64,000 nucleotides of DNA from Breznakia pachnodae (GTDB lineage: Bacteria > Bacillota_I > Bacilli_A > Erysipelotrichales > Erysipelotrichaceae): contig NZ_JAUSUR010000001.1 in NCBI RefSeq assembly GCF_030814225.1, positions 248,001 to 312,000 of the forward strand, written 5' to 3'. The notes beneath the pieces are model-generated. The model saw only the letters and a list, made by a program, of their open reading frames with translations. It made no database searches and was not told the DNA's origin. This document shows positions 34,211 through 45,097 of this stretch, piece after piece. Each line of letters begins with the position of its first letter. Positions within the stretch are counted from its first letter, which is position 1. The translations under genes were made by a program, and so were the position numbers.

Positions 34211-35539
34211 TTATTTTTCTATCTCCACTTGAAGTTCATTTCCTGCATAATCATAAATATAAAATAAATCATGCACTCCTACTGGACTATATATTGATAT
34301 GGTGTTTGTTGTTTCGTCAAAGTAATATTCATGTGCTACATTGCCATTTCGATAATGTACAATCGCTTGTGGATTGATATTTGATAAGTCATCATACAAA
34401 TGTAATGTGAATTGAAATTCTTCTTTTGTAGAATATCCATCTGGACTATCTCGATCAATATTAGTAATTGTAAACTCATACTCATCAATAATCTTGTCAT
34501 CCTTCTGCAACTGAGCAATATGTGTTCCATTATCACTTACTTCTGTTGTCTGAACTCCATCAATTAATATATGATCATAATTATCATTACTTGTTTGTAC
34601 ATCAACACCTACGTTTTGATTTGTCCATGTATCATCAAATGATACATTTGTAATTGTTGCTAAATCTTCTTCTTTCTCAACCACTTTTTCCTCTTCTGGT
34701 GCAATAGCTGGTGTAACTTCAATTATTTCCTTTTCTTCAGGTGTATTATTGTTAATAATTCCATATCCACCAATTAACGCTACCGCTACTGCTGCTCCTA
34801 TCGCAAGTTTTGTTTTTAGTGCTATACCAGTTGCGGCAGCAGTTCCACCAATAATCTTCTGTAATAACTCAGGATCTTCTTTTATTCCATTTGTGCATAT
34901 ATCATTTAATGTATTGTACGCGCTTTGAAGAACCCCAGGTGTAAACAATAGAACACCATAATTTTTTGGCGTTATTCCTTGTCTTTGCAAGTCGCTTTTT
35001 AATGCTTTTTTGATTTTATTCAGCCTTGAACTTACTGTTCCTCTTGGAATTTCTAAAACAACGGAAATTTCATCTAATGGAAGTCCTTCGTAATAACGTA
35101 AAACACCAACACTTTTCAGAGGAATGCTCATTCCATCAAGTGAATCCATAATTGCTGACATAATGCGTTTGTCTTCAATAATTTTAGAGACATCGGCTTG
35201 CTTCTCATCTTTGTAATCATCAAATGTATTATCATCATCCAAGATTATGTATTTCTTCTCTTTTCGTGCAAGATTCAAACATTCGTTATAAGCAACTCTT
35301 TGAATCCATGCATGGAAAAATTTTGAATCGTTTAATCCATTTAATTTGTTATAGACTTTAATAAACACCTCCTGCACAATGTCATAAGCAATATGGTCAT
35401 CTTTAAAAAAGTGTTTTGAAATAAAATAGATTTTACTATAATAAGCTTTGTATATTTCGGTAAAAGCATCGGTATCTTTCTTTTTTGCTTTCTCTATAGT
35501 CTCAATTGAAACAAGACTATATATCTTCTCCTCAGTCAT
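34211..35539 (-). CDS. Membrane-tethered sigma-70 (ECF-like) factor with ectodomain
   Basis: A 442-residue protein whose N-terminal third is an ECF sigma factor: region 2 at about 15-90 (DAFTEIYKAYYSKIYFISKHFF, YDIVQEVFIKVY, AWIQRVAYNECLNLARKEK) and region 4 at about 125-180 (VGVLRYYEGLPLDEISVVLE, then GTVSSRLNKIKKAL). One transmembrane helix near 243-265 (LAIGAAVAVALIGGYGII) and an acidic linker lead to a 165-residue predicted external beta domain. Signal sensing outside and release of the sigma domain, perhaps by proteolysis, is inferred. The next gene, 29 bases on, is the large adhesin, the obvious target. ATG 35539 follows AGAAGGGCGAAAG. Confidence 0.8.
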   Translation of the reverse strand: MTEEKIYSLVSIETIEKAKKKDTDAFTEIYKAYYSKIYFISKHFFKDDHIAYDIVQEVFIKVYNKLNGLNDSKFFHAWIQRVAYNECLNLARKEKKYIILDDDNTFDDYKDEKQADVSKIIEDKRIMSAIMDSLDGMSIPLKSVGVLRYYEGLPLDEISVVLEIPRGTVSSRLNKIKKALKSDLQRQGITPKNYGVLLFTPGVLQSAYNTLNDICTNGIKEDPELLQKIIGGTAAATGIALKTKLAIGAAVAVALIGGYGIINNNTPEEKEIIEVTPAIAPEEEKVVEKEEDLATITNVSFDDTWTNQNVGVDVQTSNDNYDHILIDGVQTTEVSDNGTHIAQLQKDDKIIDEYEFTITNIDRDSPDGYSTKEEFQFTLHLYDDLSNINPQAIVHYRNGNVAHEYYFDETTNTISIYSPVGVHDLFYIYDYAGNELQVEIEK

Positions 35540-35707
35540 CTTTCGCCCTTCTTTCTAATCTCATACATTTATTAGTCGTAAATCTTTCATAAAGCGTTCA
35601 CATTTTTGCTTATATTTTATAAAAATTGTCATTTGATTAAACGAACTCATACATATGACGGTAAGTTTCACTAAAAGTCTCACTTTTTTCACTAAAAAAA
35701 CAAAAAA

Positions 35708-35735
35708 AATATGATTGATATTTATCAACCATATT
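35708..35735 (-). terminator. Intrinsic terminator of the beta-glucoside operon
   Basis: AATATGATTGAT (35708-35719) and ATCAACCATATT (35724-35735), one wobble on the minus strand, followed by eight T. Confidence 0.8.
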
Positions 35736-35742
35736 TCTTTTA

Positions 35743-37188
<1,446 letters not shown>

Positions 37189-39012
37189 TTATGCATTCTC
37201 CTTTGTTGATAAATAAACTAAATTATCTTTATTATCAGTTGTTCCATCTGTCTTTGAAAACTGAAATGTATAATTCTTACTATCTGTAATTACCATACAC
37301 ACAGTTGGATCAAATCCTTTTTCTTTGATTAATTGTGTATCAAACTCAACAAGTTTATCACTAGCTTCTATATAGTCACCTTCATTTACAAAACTAATAA
37401 ATCCTTCACCATCCATTTTCACCGTATCTATTCCAATATGAATTAATATTTCCACATTGTCATCTGATAAAATTCCAATTGCATGTTTCGTATGATACAG
37501 TGATACTATCTTTCCGTTACAAGGAGCATAGATAATATTATCTTCTGGAATAACAGCTATACCATTTCCTAAATATCCTTGAGCAAAGGTTGGATCATTC
37601 ACTTGTGACAGGGAAATCACATTACCTTTAACTGGACTATTTAATATGTATTCCCCACTTAATTTTGTTGTATATCCTGTGAAGTGTAAAATTACTACAG
37701 TTACAATCATTGAGACTGATACACCTAGCATGTAATAAACAAAGGTTGGTCCAAAGGCTAATATGATTGTTCCAAATGGTACAAATCCAAACCCTCCATA
37801 AGTTACGCTAAACAATCCCATAATAGCACCACCTGCTGCTCCACCTGCCATAACTGCAAATAATACTTTTTTAAACTTCAAAACTAATCCAAATAATACT
37901 GGCTCTGTCACTCCAATAAGCCCAGATATTCCTGTTGAACCAGCAATTGATTTTAAATCTTGATCTCTCGTTTTAAAAAATACATATAATGCTGCAGCTG
38001 CCATTGCAGCATTTGAAGCAGCACTGAATGGATACATGAAGTCATAACCTAATGATTCTAAGTTCATTACAACAATTGGAGTAAACGCAACTTGCATCCC
38101 TGTCGCAAGAATGAATGGATAAGTCAATCCATAGAAGAGTCCACCTAATACTCCAAACTGGTTATAAATCCAAACGAATCCTTCGGCAACGAAATTACCT
38201 GCAAATTGTCCCAGAGGCCCTAAAATCCATAGTGCAACTACTCCACCTATTAGTAATGACAATGTTGGTGTAACAATAATATCTACCATTTTAGGAACAA
38301 TTCTCTTTAATCCCTTTTCAATCAATGACATAAAGTAAACTGAAATTATAATTGGAACTACTGAACTTGAATAGTTTTGTAATGTAATTTCAAATAAACC
38401 TAAATCAATAATTGGTGTTCCTGCTGACACCATCCCAATAAATGTAGGGTGGATCAGAATAGCACCTAATACTGCCGCCACATATGGATTACATCCAAAT
38501 CGCTTACCAGAACTAAATGCTAGATACATTGGTAAGAAATAAAATGCTGCATTACTAAATACATTTAATAATTGGAAAATTCCCGATGCTGGATCTACCC
38601 ATTCCAGTACTTGTAATGAGTATAGAACTCCCATAATCATCCCTGAACCAACGATTGCTGGAATAATTGGTGCAAAGATAGATGAAATCGTATCTAGAAA
38701 TATATCCAATAATGAACGTATATTGAATTCTCTCTTGGATTTAGTTCCATTAGAATGTTCTTTTAAAGAAATTAATTCATTTACTTCTTTATAGCATTCA
38801 TCTACTGCACCTTGTCCAATGATTAATTGCAACTGGCTAGTACGAAATACAACACCTTGTACTCCTTCAATTTCTTCTAATTTCTTTTCATCTGCTAACT
38901 TATTGTCAAATAATTCAAATCTTAATCTAGTTGCACAATGTACAACGCTCTTAATATTCTTGTCTCCTCCAACTGCTTCTACAATTGCTTTCGCCATATT
39001 TTTATAATTCAT
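37189..39012 (-). CDS. PTS beta-glucoside transporter, IIBCA
   Basis: A 607-residue permease fusing IIB, IIC and IIA of the glucose/glucoside superfamily. IIB has the phospho-cysteine in SVVHCATRLRF (Cys26). IIC has about ten membrane segments from residue 105 to 450, including GMIMGVLYSLQVLEW and the substrate motif region GITEPVLFG-like GVTEPVLFGL. IIA has GIAVIPEDNIIYAPCNGKIV and the phospho-histidine in EILIHIGIDTV. It imports and phosphorylates beta-glucosides such as salicin or cellobiose. An upstream RAT/terminator makes expression depend on LicT. Confidence 0.92.
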   Translation of the reverse strand: MNYKNMAKAIVEAVGGDKNIKSVVHCATRLRFELFDNKLADEKKLEEIEGVQGVVFRTSQLQLIIGQGAVDECYKEVNELISLKEHSNGTKSKREFNIRSLLDIFLDTISSIFAPIIPAIVGSGMIMGVLYSLQVLEWVDPASGIFQLLNVFSNAAFYFLPMYLAFSSGKRFGCNPYVAAVLGAILIHPTFIGMVSAGTPIIDLGLFEITLQNYSSSVVPIIISVYFMSLIEKGLKRIVPKMVDIIVTPTLSLLIGGVVALWILGPLGQFAGNFVAEGFVWIYNQFGVLGGLFYGLTYPFILATGMQVAFTPIVVMNLESLGYDFMYPFSAASNAAMAAAALYVFFKTRDQDLKSIAGSTGISGLIGVTEPVLFGLVLKFKKVLFAVMAGGAAGGAIMGLFSVTYGGFGFVPFGTIILAFGPTFVYYMLGVSVSMIVTVVILHFTGYTTKLSGEYILNSPVKGNVISLSQVNDPTFAQGYLGNGIAVIPEDNIIYAPCNGKIVSLYHTKHAIGILSDDNVEILIHIGIDTVKMDGEGFISFVNEGDYIEASDKLVEFDTQLIKEKGFDPTVCMVITDSKNYTFQFSKTDGTTDNKDNLVYLSTKENA

Positions 39013-39034
39013 AATATGCTCCTTTCTTTTAAAA

Positions 39035-39097
39035 AAAGTCTATGTCAAAACTTGCAATAAGTTTTGCACATAGACTTTGCCTTTTCAGTAACAACTC
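39035..39097 (-). promoter_or_regulatory. RAT antiterminator and terminator between licT and the PTS gene
   Basis: Minus strand: GAGTTGTTACTGAAAAGGC (39097-39079), the ribonucleic antiterminator core of BglG/LicT systems, overlapping a terminator with arms ACATAGACTTT/AAAGTCTATGT (39078-39068 and 39045-39035; 11 bp) and a T run. Confidence 0.88.
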
Positions 39098-39111
39098 TAT
39101 TTATTTAACTA

Positions 39112-39945
39112 TTAGTCATTTCTAATTAATCTTTGTATATGAACTGCTAAGTATAATTTTTCTTCATCATTTACTTTGTATTCATAATTATCCTCAACAA
39201 ACTGTGCTATGTATTGAGCACCTTCAAATGCTTCTGGATAATTTTTAATAAAACTTTTCATAATATCTTCATCCCCGAAATTCACATGTTCGTCTTTCAA
39301 TATACGTTGAGCAAAGAACTTCAGATGTGTAAGGAACCGATTGTAAATCAATGAATCTTCTTGTAAATCTAACTTTAATTGATACTTCACAATCTTCATA
39401 ATCTGACCTGTGATTTTCATAATATTAGAAACTGCAAGATTCTGCTGATTTAACTTTGCGTCAATTACATGAATGACAACAAAGCCTGCTTCATCTTCTG
39501 GTAAACGAATATGTAATCTCTTTTCAATTAAATCAAGAGCATATAAACCAACTACAAACTCTTTTTCATATAGATTCTTGATATCCCATAATAGTGGATT
39601 GTTAACTGAATATCCATTCTCTAATCGTGTAAGTGTAAATGAAATATGATCTGCTAGCGTTACGTGAATACTTTCATTTAATACAGTGTTTAAATATTCT
39701 TCAGCGAAGGAGATGATTTTCTCAGATACTTCAAAATGTTCAACTGGAATTTCCCTCAACAATCTAGATATCATTTCTTGTTGATAAGTATCTTGTAATA
39801 CAAATCTTTTTTCTATCTGTTTTTCATCGATCCAACTTCCCGGGTTTTTGTTGTATGCGATTCCTGATCCTATGACAATGACTTCTTTTAAATCATCATC
39901 ATACGTCTGGACAACATTGTTGTTGTATTTCTTATAAATCTTCAT
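39112..39945 (-). CDS. licT: BglG/LicT-family transcriptional antiterminator
   Basis: A 277-residue RNA-binding antiterminator. The N-terminal CAT domain (residues 1-55, KIYKKYNNNVVQTYDDDLKE, IVIGSGIAYNK) binds the RAT hairpin. PRD1 (about 65-170, EYLNTVLNESIHVTLADHISFTL) and PRD2 (about 171-277, RFLTHLKFFAQRI, LAVHIQRLI) carry the histidines phosphorylated by the PTS. Two RAT elements flank the gene, so it controls itself and the downstream PTS/glycosidase genes: substrate flow dephosphorylates PRD1, antitermination follows. ATG 39945 follows AAGGAGGAGAT. Confidence 0.93.
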   Translation of the reverse strand: MKIYKKYNNNVVQTYDDDLKEVIVIGSGIAYNKNPGSWIDEKQIEKRFVLQDTYQQEMISRLLREIPVEHFEVSEKIISFAEEYLNTVLNESIHVTLADHISFTLTRLENGYSVNNPLLWDIKNLYEKEFVVGLYALDLIEKRLHIRLPEDEAGFVVIHVIDAKLNQQNLAVSNIMKITGQIMKIVKYQLKLDLQEDSLIYNRFLTHLKFFAQRILKDEHVNFGDEDIMKSFIKNYPEAFEGAQYIAQFVEDNYEYKVNDEEKLYLAVHIQRLIRND

Positions 39946-39967
39946 ATCTCCTCCTTTCTGACAAAAA

Positions 39968-40026
39968 ATACCTGGATACAGATAAAACTATCTGCCATCC
40001 AGGTATCGCCTTTTCAGTAACAATCC
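39968..40026 (-). promoter_or_regulatory. RAT antiterminator and terminator upstream of licT
   Basis: Minus strand: GGATTGTTACTGAAAAGGCG (40026-40007), then terminator arms ATACCTGGAT/ATCCAGGTAT (40006-39997 and 39977-39968) and a T run. It matches the family consensus closely. Confidence 0.9.
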
Positions 40027-40061
40027 TAAACTAAATATATTTATTGTTCCTTTACACTTAT

Positions 40062-40090
40062 AGGATAGCAAAAGAAATATTTGATGTCAA
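40062..40090 (-). promoter_or_regulatory. Promoter of the licT operon
   Basis: TTGACA (40090-40085), a 17-base spacer and TATCCT (40067-40062), about 35 bases ahead of the first RAT. Confidence 0.8.
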
Positions 40091-40112
40091 CGATAAATCG
40101 AAATTATGCAAT

Positions 40113-40970
40113 TTACATCTCTGCTAGGATTTTATAAATCAATTTTGCAACTCCATCATTTGCATTTGAATCAGTTTCAAACTTTGCAACATCTTTCACT
40201 GCCTGTGGTGCTTGTCCCATTGCATAAGAATTAGGAAACCTTTCAAGCATTGGAATATCATTCATTCCATCACCAATAACAATAACTTCTTCTTTTTTAT
40301 AGCCATAGGTTTCACATACTTGTTCAATCATATGACCTTTGGTTGCTTCAATTGAATTGATTTCTAAGTTATGAAGACTAGAAGATGTTGTAATAATACC
40401 TTCTATTGTCTCTAATTCTTGTAATACTTGTTCTCTTAACTCTAAATCATCAAAACGAGTTTCAATTTTTAAAATTGTTCTCTCTAAAATTCCTTCTATT
40501 GTTTTCTCAACAATTAGTGTATCAAAAAATTTGATTCTTTCCATGAAGCGAAGTGGATCTTCACGCATTTCTTTTGGTGCTGCTTTTTTTATTCGCTCAA
40601 TCAGATGAGTTTTCAAATCATCACCACCATATAAAATACATCTACCTAAAGAAGTATAGTAATCTGCATCAAGTTCATACTTATCAATTACTGCTTGAAC
40701 AGCAGCAACACTATCTTTTGATAATGGATTCGAAATTAATAGTTTTCCATCATTATCATAAAACTCAGCACCATTCAAACAAATAGCTTTTGGTTGCAGA
40801 TAAGACTCTTCAATAGCCATCTGCACGCCATGATAATCTCTTCCACTTGCTGGCATAAATGAGATTCCTTTTGATCTCAACAACTGTACTGCTTTTCTAT
40901 TCTCATCTGATAATACGTGCTGATCATTCAACAATGTACCATCCAAATCACTTACAAATAAACGAATCAA
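40113..40970 (-). CDS. Cof-type HAD-IIB phosphatase
   Basis: A 285-residue HAD-superfamily phosphatase of the Cof/YbiV class. Motif I is FVSDLDGTLLNDQH (residues 5-18), motif II PASGRDYHG, motif III lysine in SIEATKGHMIEQV, motif IV VIGDGMNDIPML. Substrates of such enzymes are sugar phosphates, FMN or PLP; not predictable. Its start lies 11 bases past the histidinol phosphatase stop, with the ribosome site inside that gene, so it is the last gene of the his transcript. A role in histidine synthesis is possible but not needed, because the PHP phosphatase is present. Confidence 0.88.
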   Translation of the reverse strand: MIRLFVSDLDGTLLNDQHVLSDENRKAVQLLRSKGISFMPASGRDYHGVQMAIEESYLQPKAICLNGAEFYDNDGKLLISNPLSKDSVAAVQAVIDKYELDADYYTSLGRCILYGGDDLKTHLIERIKKAAPKEMREDPLRFMERIKFFDTLIVEKTIEGILERTILKIETRFDDLELREQVLQELETIEGIITTSSSLHNLEINSIEATKGHMIEQVCETYGYKKEEVIVIGDGMNDIPMLERFPNSYAMGQAPQAVKDVAKFETDSNANDGVAKLIYKILAEM

Positions 40971-40981
40971 AGTAGTTCCTC

Positions 40982-41752
40982 CTAAAGTTCAATTTTATCT
41001 TGGTAATTCAAATTCAAATCTTTGAATTCTTCTTTTAGCAGTTCTTCTTTTTCTCTTACCTGTAACATTTCTGGTTTATGTGCATCATAACCAAACATCA
41101 CTTTACAGCCTTTTTGAGCTACAATACGAAATACATCATAATGTGGATAGATATACTGCTGTATACCATTATACAACTTTTTGCCATAAGTTGCTCCTTT
41201 TAAATTAATTTCAAGATAGGCATCATTACGTAATACTGCATCACATATTTTTTCAATTGCCTTTTCATTGCGTTTCGAAAACTCGTCTTTACCTAACATA
41301 AAGTAATCAAGATGAGCGACATATTTGGTTAATCCACAATCCAAAGCAGCACAAATCTGATTTGCATAAATATCAACATCATCGTCATTGCAACCATGAT
41401 CATAATACATATCAAAGTTTTTCGCATGTTGACCAACAATCATATAATCGACTTTCGATAACATTTCTTTCAGATAGTCTTCTTTGTCATCAAAATATTC
41501 AAATTCAAAACCTATTTTAATATCAATCTGATCCTTATATTTTTCTCTTAATGCCTGCATGTCCTCAATATACTTATCCATTTCAGCAAACGGGATGCGT
41601 TCTTTTTCATCATCCCATCCATCAAACCCGATATGTTCGCTCATACCTAATACTTCAAATTCTGCATCAATTGCACTTTGAATGTATTCATCATCTTTAC
41701 CAGTTGCATGGCCACAGCGATAGGTATGTGTATGGTAGTTGAAATTTTGCAT
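40982..41752 (-). CDS. hisK: Histidinol-phosphatase, PHP type
   Basis: A 256-residue PHP-family metal-dependent phosphatase. Metal motifs: NYHTHTYRCGHATGKDDEYI at the N-terminus, MSEHIGF, the glutamate in KIGFEFEYFDD, GQHAKNF, YVAHLDYFMLG and GYDAHKPEML. It removes phosphate from L-histidinol phosphate, the step before HisD. The operon context makes this assignment firm. It starts one base after the hisE stop. Confidence 0.88.
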   Translation of the reverse strand: MQNFNYHTHTYRCGHATGKDDEYIQSAIDAEFEVLGMSEHIGFDGWDDEKERIPFAEMDKYIEDMQALREKYKDQIDIKIGFEFEYFDDKEDYLKEMLSKVDYMIVGQHAKNFDMYYDHGCNDDDVDIYANQICAALDCGLTKYVAHLDYFMLGKDEFSKRNEKAIEKICDAVLRNDAYLEINLKGATYGKKLYNGIQQYIYPHYDVFRIVAQKGCKVMFGYDAHKPEMLQVREKEELLKEEFKDLNLNYQDKIEL

Positions 41753-41753
41753 A

Positions 41754-42083
41754 TTAATATTTATCTACAGGCTTGCGTTCCGCCTTTAGATTACCTTTCT
41801 TATGACTTCTTTTTTCTAATTCATGATTTACATCTTCCAATGTAATATTCTTTTCTGCCATTAAAACAAATAAATGATAAATCAAATCACTAATTTCATT
41901 TACCAGTTCTTCTTTATTATCATTTTTCATCGCAGCAATGATAACTTCAGTAGCTTCTTCTCCTACTTTTTTCAGGATTTTTTCTAATCCTTTTTCATAT
42001 AAATAGGCAGTATAAGAACCTACTTCTGCATGTTCCTTACGGTCTAATAAAGTTTCATACAATACTTGTAATTCATTCTTCAT
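41754..42083 (-). CDS. hisE: Phosphoribosyl-ATP diphosphatase
   Basis: A 109-residue MazG-like all-helical pyrophosphatase, second step of histidine synthesis. The metal-binding helix pair is KVGEEATEVIIAAMKND and LVNEISDLIYHLFVLM, with the E-E-x-x-E and E-x-x-D pattern. It is separate from HisI, not fused as in enterobacteria. It follows hisI by 12 bases. Confidence 0.93.
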   Translation of the reverse strand: MKNELQVLYETLLDRKEHAEVGSYTAYLYEKGLEKILKKVGEEATEVIIAAMKNDNKEELVNEISDLIYHLFVLMAEKNITLEDVNHELEKRSHKKGNLKAERKPVDKY

Positions 42084-42095
42084 GTTCCATTCCTC

Positions 42096-42413
42096 CTACA
42101 GTAATTTATTGAAAAAACAAGATTTTTCTCCCGTGTGGCAAGCCACCCCATCCTGTTTAACAACCATTAATATTGTATCATAATCACAGTCTAAATACAT
42201 TTTCAAAACATGTTGATAATGTCCACTTGTTTCACCTTTGACCCATAGTGAATTACGACTGCGAGAATAATAAGTAGCAATCTTTGTGTCTAATGTCATT
42301 TGTAAACTTTCTTTGTTCATATATGCCATCATTAACACTTCATTGGTTTCATCTTCTTGTACAATTACAGGAATCAAACCATTATTTTTTTCAAAATCAA
42401 TTTTATCTATCAT
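42096..42413 (-). CDS. hisI: Phosphoribosyl-AMP cyclohydrolase
   Basis: A 105-residue zinc and magnesium enzyme opening the adenine ring of phosphoribosyl-AMP. Motifs: [68 protein letters not shown], which contains the Mg aspartates and zinc cysteines. The length is typical of the unfused form. It starts eight bases after hisF. Confidence 0.94.
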   Translation of the reverse strand: MIDKIDFEKNNGLIPVIVQEDETNEVLMMAYMNKESLQMTLDTKIATYYSRSRNSLWVKGETSGHYQHVLKMYLDCDYDTILMVVKQDGVACHTGEKSCFFNKLL

Positions 42414-42421
42414 ACTATCAC

Positions 42422-43183
42422 CTATAACCGTACTGGTATTTCTTTCTCTTTCAGATACTCTTTTACCTGACCGACACTTAACTCACCATAATGAAATAAT
42501 GAAGCAGCAAGAGCAGCATCTGCAGCATCTTTTTCAAACACTTCAGCAAAGTCCTGCAGACTTCCACATCCACCAGATGCAATTACAGGAACATCTGCTA
42601 TCGCATTTACTGCTTGTAACATTTCAATATCAAATCCGGCTTTTGTTCCATCAGCATCCATACTAGTAAGCAAGATTTCTCCTGCACCTAATTCAAGACA
42701 CTGCTTTGCCCAATCAAGTAAATCCAGACCTGTATCGATTCGTCCACCATTGATATAGACATTCCATCCACTTTTGTCTTCTCGCTGTTTGGCATCAATT
42801 GCCACAACAATACACTGCGATCCAAACATTTGTGCACCATCTGCAATTAATTGTGGTTCTCTTATTACAGCAGAATTCAATGATATTTTATCAGCTCCTG
42901 AACGAAGCATCACTTGCATATCCTGAACACTACGAATTCCACCACCAACTGTAAATGGAATAAAAATAGTTTTTGCAACTTCTTTTACAACATCTACCAT
43001 TGTCTCACGGTTTTCATGAGTAGCTCCAATATCTAAAAAAACAATTTCATCAGCTCCTTGCTCATAATATTGTTTTGCTAGTTCTACAGGATTTCCCACT
43101 TCTTTTAAACCAACAAAGTTAATTCCTTTTACTACCTTACCTTCACTTACATCAAGACAAGGAATAATTCTTTTTGTGTACAT
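42422..43183 (-). CDS. hisF: Imidazole glycerol phosphate synthase, cyclase subunit
   Basis: A 253-residue TIM barrel. Signature [15 protein letters not shown] (catalytic Asp11), [34 protein letters not shown] (second catalytic aspartate), [15 protein letters not shown] and VIASGGCG. It joins PRFAR with ammonia from HisH to give IGP and AICAR. It starts one base after the hisA stop. Confidence 0.95.
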   Translation of the reverse strand: MYTKRIIPCLDVSEGKVVKGINFVGLKEVGNPVELAKQYYEQGADEIVFLDIGATHENRETMVDVVKEVAKTIFIPFTVGGGIRSVQDMQVMLRSGADKISLNSAVIREPQLIADGAQMFGSQCIVVAIDAKQREDKSGWNVYINGGRIDTGLDLLDWAKQCLELGAGEILLTSMDADGTKAGFDIEMLQAVNAIADVPVIASGGCGSLQDFAEVFEKDAADAALAASLFHYGELSVGQVKEYLKEKEIPVRL

Positions 43184-43184
43184 A

Positions 43185-43904
43185 TTAAACCTCCTTTGTT
43201 AGTTGTATTGCCTCTTTTAAATCTAATGTTTTATGATACATTGCTTTACCAGTGATTGCGCCATATAGTTTCAAATCATTTAGAGCCCTGATATCATCAA
43301 TGCTTTTGATTCCACCAGACGCAACAATTTGAATACTCACTTCATCTTTTAAACGATTCAACATCTCAAGATTTGGACCTTCTAGAGTTCCATCTTTAGA
43401 AATATCTGTTACTATAATTGTTTTAACTCCAAGTTTTTCTAAGTATTTTGAAAAATCAATGTAATGCAAATCGCTCGATTGAAGCCATCCTCTTCCATAG
43501 ACATAATCATCTTTGAAGTCAACACCTACAGCGATACGTTCTCCATATTGAGCTAACGCTGTTACTAGTAGGTTTTCATCTTCCATTGCACTTGTTCCTA
43601 AGATTACTCGTTCAACACCATTTTCTAAATAATAAGTAATGTCTTCTAACGTTCGGATTCCACCGCCTACTTCTACTGGAATCGAAAGGGTTTTCGCTAC
43701 TTCAATAATCTTCTCATGGTTCACTAGTTTACCAGTTTTGGCACCATCCAAATCTACCAGATGTAAGAAGGGTGCTCCCTCTTTTTCAAAAACAACTGCA
43801 AGATCTAAGATTGTACCTTCCACAGATTCCATTTGGTTATAGTCACCTTTATAAAGACGTACAGGTAACCCATCAATAATATCAATCGCTGGTAGTATAA
43901 TCAT
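43185..43904 (-). CDS. hisA: Phosphoribosylformimino-5-aminoimidazole carboxamide ribotide isomerase
   Basis: A 239-residue TIM barrel homologous to HisF. Seen: [20 protein letters not shown] (catalytic Asp), [56 protein letters not shown] and IVASGGI. It catalyses the Amadori isomerisation before HisHF. The start is ATG 43904 (AAGGAGATATGTG upstream) rather than the preceding in-frame GTG; it overlaps the end of hisH by 23 bases, implying coupling. Confidence 0.94.
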   Translation of the reverse strand: MIILPAIDIIDGLPVRLYKGDYNQMESVEGTILDLAVVFEKEGAPFLHLVDLDGAKTGKLVNHEKIIEVAKTLSIPVEVGGGIRTLEDITYYLENGVERVILGTSAMEDENLLVTALAQYGERIAVGVDFKDDYVYGRGWLQSSDLHYIDFSKYLEKLGVKTIIVTDISKDGTLEGPNLEMLNRLKDEVSIQIVASGGIKSIDDIRALNDLKLYGAITGKAMYHKTLDLKEAIQLTKEV

Positions 43905-44508
43905 CACATATCTCCTTAAAATTTTTCAACATTGCCAATCCATCTTCCCCACTTTTTTCTGGGTGATATTGCATTGCATACACATTTTCTTTTTGAAAGT
44001 ATCCAGGTACTTTCATTGAACCATAATCACTATAAGCTACTAAATCTTCCACATCATAGTCACTTACATAATATGAGTGAACATAATAGACGAAAGGAAG
44101 ATAGTCTTTATTCCATAGATTGGTTTCTCTTTGTATCTCTAAACGATTCCAACCAATTTGTGGAATCTTTACAGAAGGATCAACCATTTTAACTACATTT
44201 CCTTTTAAGATCCCTAACCCTTTACTTCCATTTCCTTCTTCACCGTTTTCAAATAACACTTGCATCCCTAGACAGATTCCTAAGAATGGTTTCTTCATCG
44301 CAACTGCTTCTTTGATTGGTGTTATTAGATTTCTTTCGCTTAAGTTTTTCATACTGTCTTCAAAAGCACCAACACCAGGAAGAATCACTCCATCAGCTGC
44401 TTTAATATCCTCAGGATTACTACTAATCTTACAAGTTGCCCCAATAGTTGTTAGGGCATTGTATACACTATGTAAATTGCCCATTCCATAATCAATAATT
44501 ACAATCAT
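43882..44508 (-). CDS. hisH: Imidazole glycerol phosphate synthase, glutaminase subunit
   Basis: A 208-residue class I glutamine amidotransferase. Nucleophile cysteine in FLGICLGMQVLFE (near residue 80), catalytic His and Glu in AMQYHPEKSGEDG near 185, oxyanion strand GVGAFEDSM. It supplies ammonia to HisF. ATG 44508 overlaps the hisB stop (ATGA), with the site AAAGGAG inside hisB. Confidence 0.95.
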   Translation of the reverse strand: MIVIIDYGMGNLHSVYNALTTIGATCKISSNPEDIKAADGVILPGVGAFEDSMKNLSERNLITPIKEAVAMKKPFLGICLGMQVLFENGEEGNGSKGLGILKGNVVKMVDPSVKIPQIGWNRLEIQRETNLWNKDYLPFVYYVHSYYVSDYDVEDLVAYSDYGSMKVPGYFQKENVYAMQYHPEKSGEDGLAMLKNFKEICDDYTTSD

Positions 44509-45089
44509 TGAATAACTCCTTTAGATGAAGGTATCGCTGTTCCTGTTACTTTGACTGCTTCTTTTAATGCGCGTCCCAATCCTTTGAAGATTGCCTCAAT
44601 TTTGTGGTGATCATTATCTCCATACAATACATTCACATGTAATGTAATACCAGATTGAATTGCAAATGCATACAAGAATTCTTTTGTCATTTCACAAGAG
44701 AAATCTTTAATCATATCTCTTTTCAGTTCTGCATTATATACCAAATATGGACGACCACTAATATCTAAATCGACAGTACATAACACTTCATCCATTACCA
44801 TACGCATACTTCCATAACGTTGTATTCCTCTTTTATCACCCAGAGATTCTTTCACAAGCATTCCTAAAAGAATTCCACAATCTTCAACTAAATGGTGATC
44901 ACATACATGTAAATCACCTTTCGCATGAAGTGTGATATCCATGTTTGAATGAAATGCCAATAACGTCAGCATGTGGTCAAAAAAACCTACTCCAGTATTA
45001 ATATCAGCTACTCCAGACCCATCAATATTGATCATTGCCTGAATCTGTGTCTCTTTTGTATCTCTTGATGTTTGTGCTACTCTTGTCAT
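44505..45089 (-). CDS. hisB: Imidazoleglycerol-phosphate dehydratase
   Basis: A 194-residue monofunctional IGP dehydratase forming imidazole-acetol phosphate. Metal motifs: GVGFFDHMLTLLAFHSNMD, HVCDHHLVEDCGILLG, and the second half-repeat YGDNDHHKIEAIFKGLGRALKEAV. No HisB-N phosphatase domain, consistent with the separate PHP phosphatase. Start ATG 45089 with TTTAGGAGGTCCT; the open frame to 45110 was rejected. Confidence 0.95.
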   Translation of the reverse strand: MTRVAQTSRDTKETQIQAMINIDGSGVADINTGVGFFDHMLTLLAFHSNMDITLHAKGDLHVCDHHLVEDCGILLGMLVKESLGDKRGIQRYGSMRMVMDEVLCTVDLDISGRPYLVYNAELKRDMIKDFSCEMTKEFLYAFAIQSGITLHVNVLYGDNDHHKIEAIFKGLGRALKEAVKVTGTAIPSSKGVIQ

Positions 45090-45097
45090 AGGACCTC

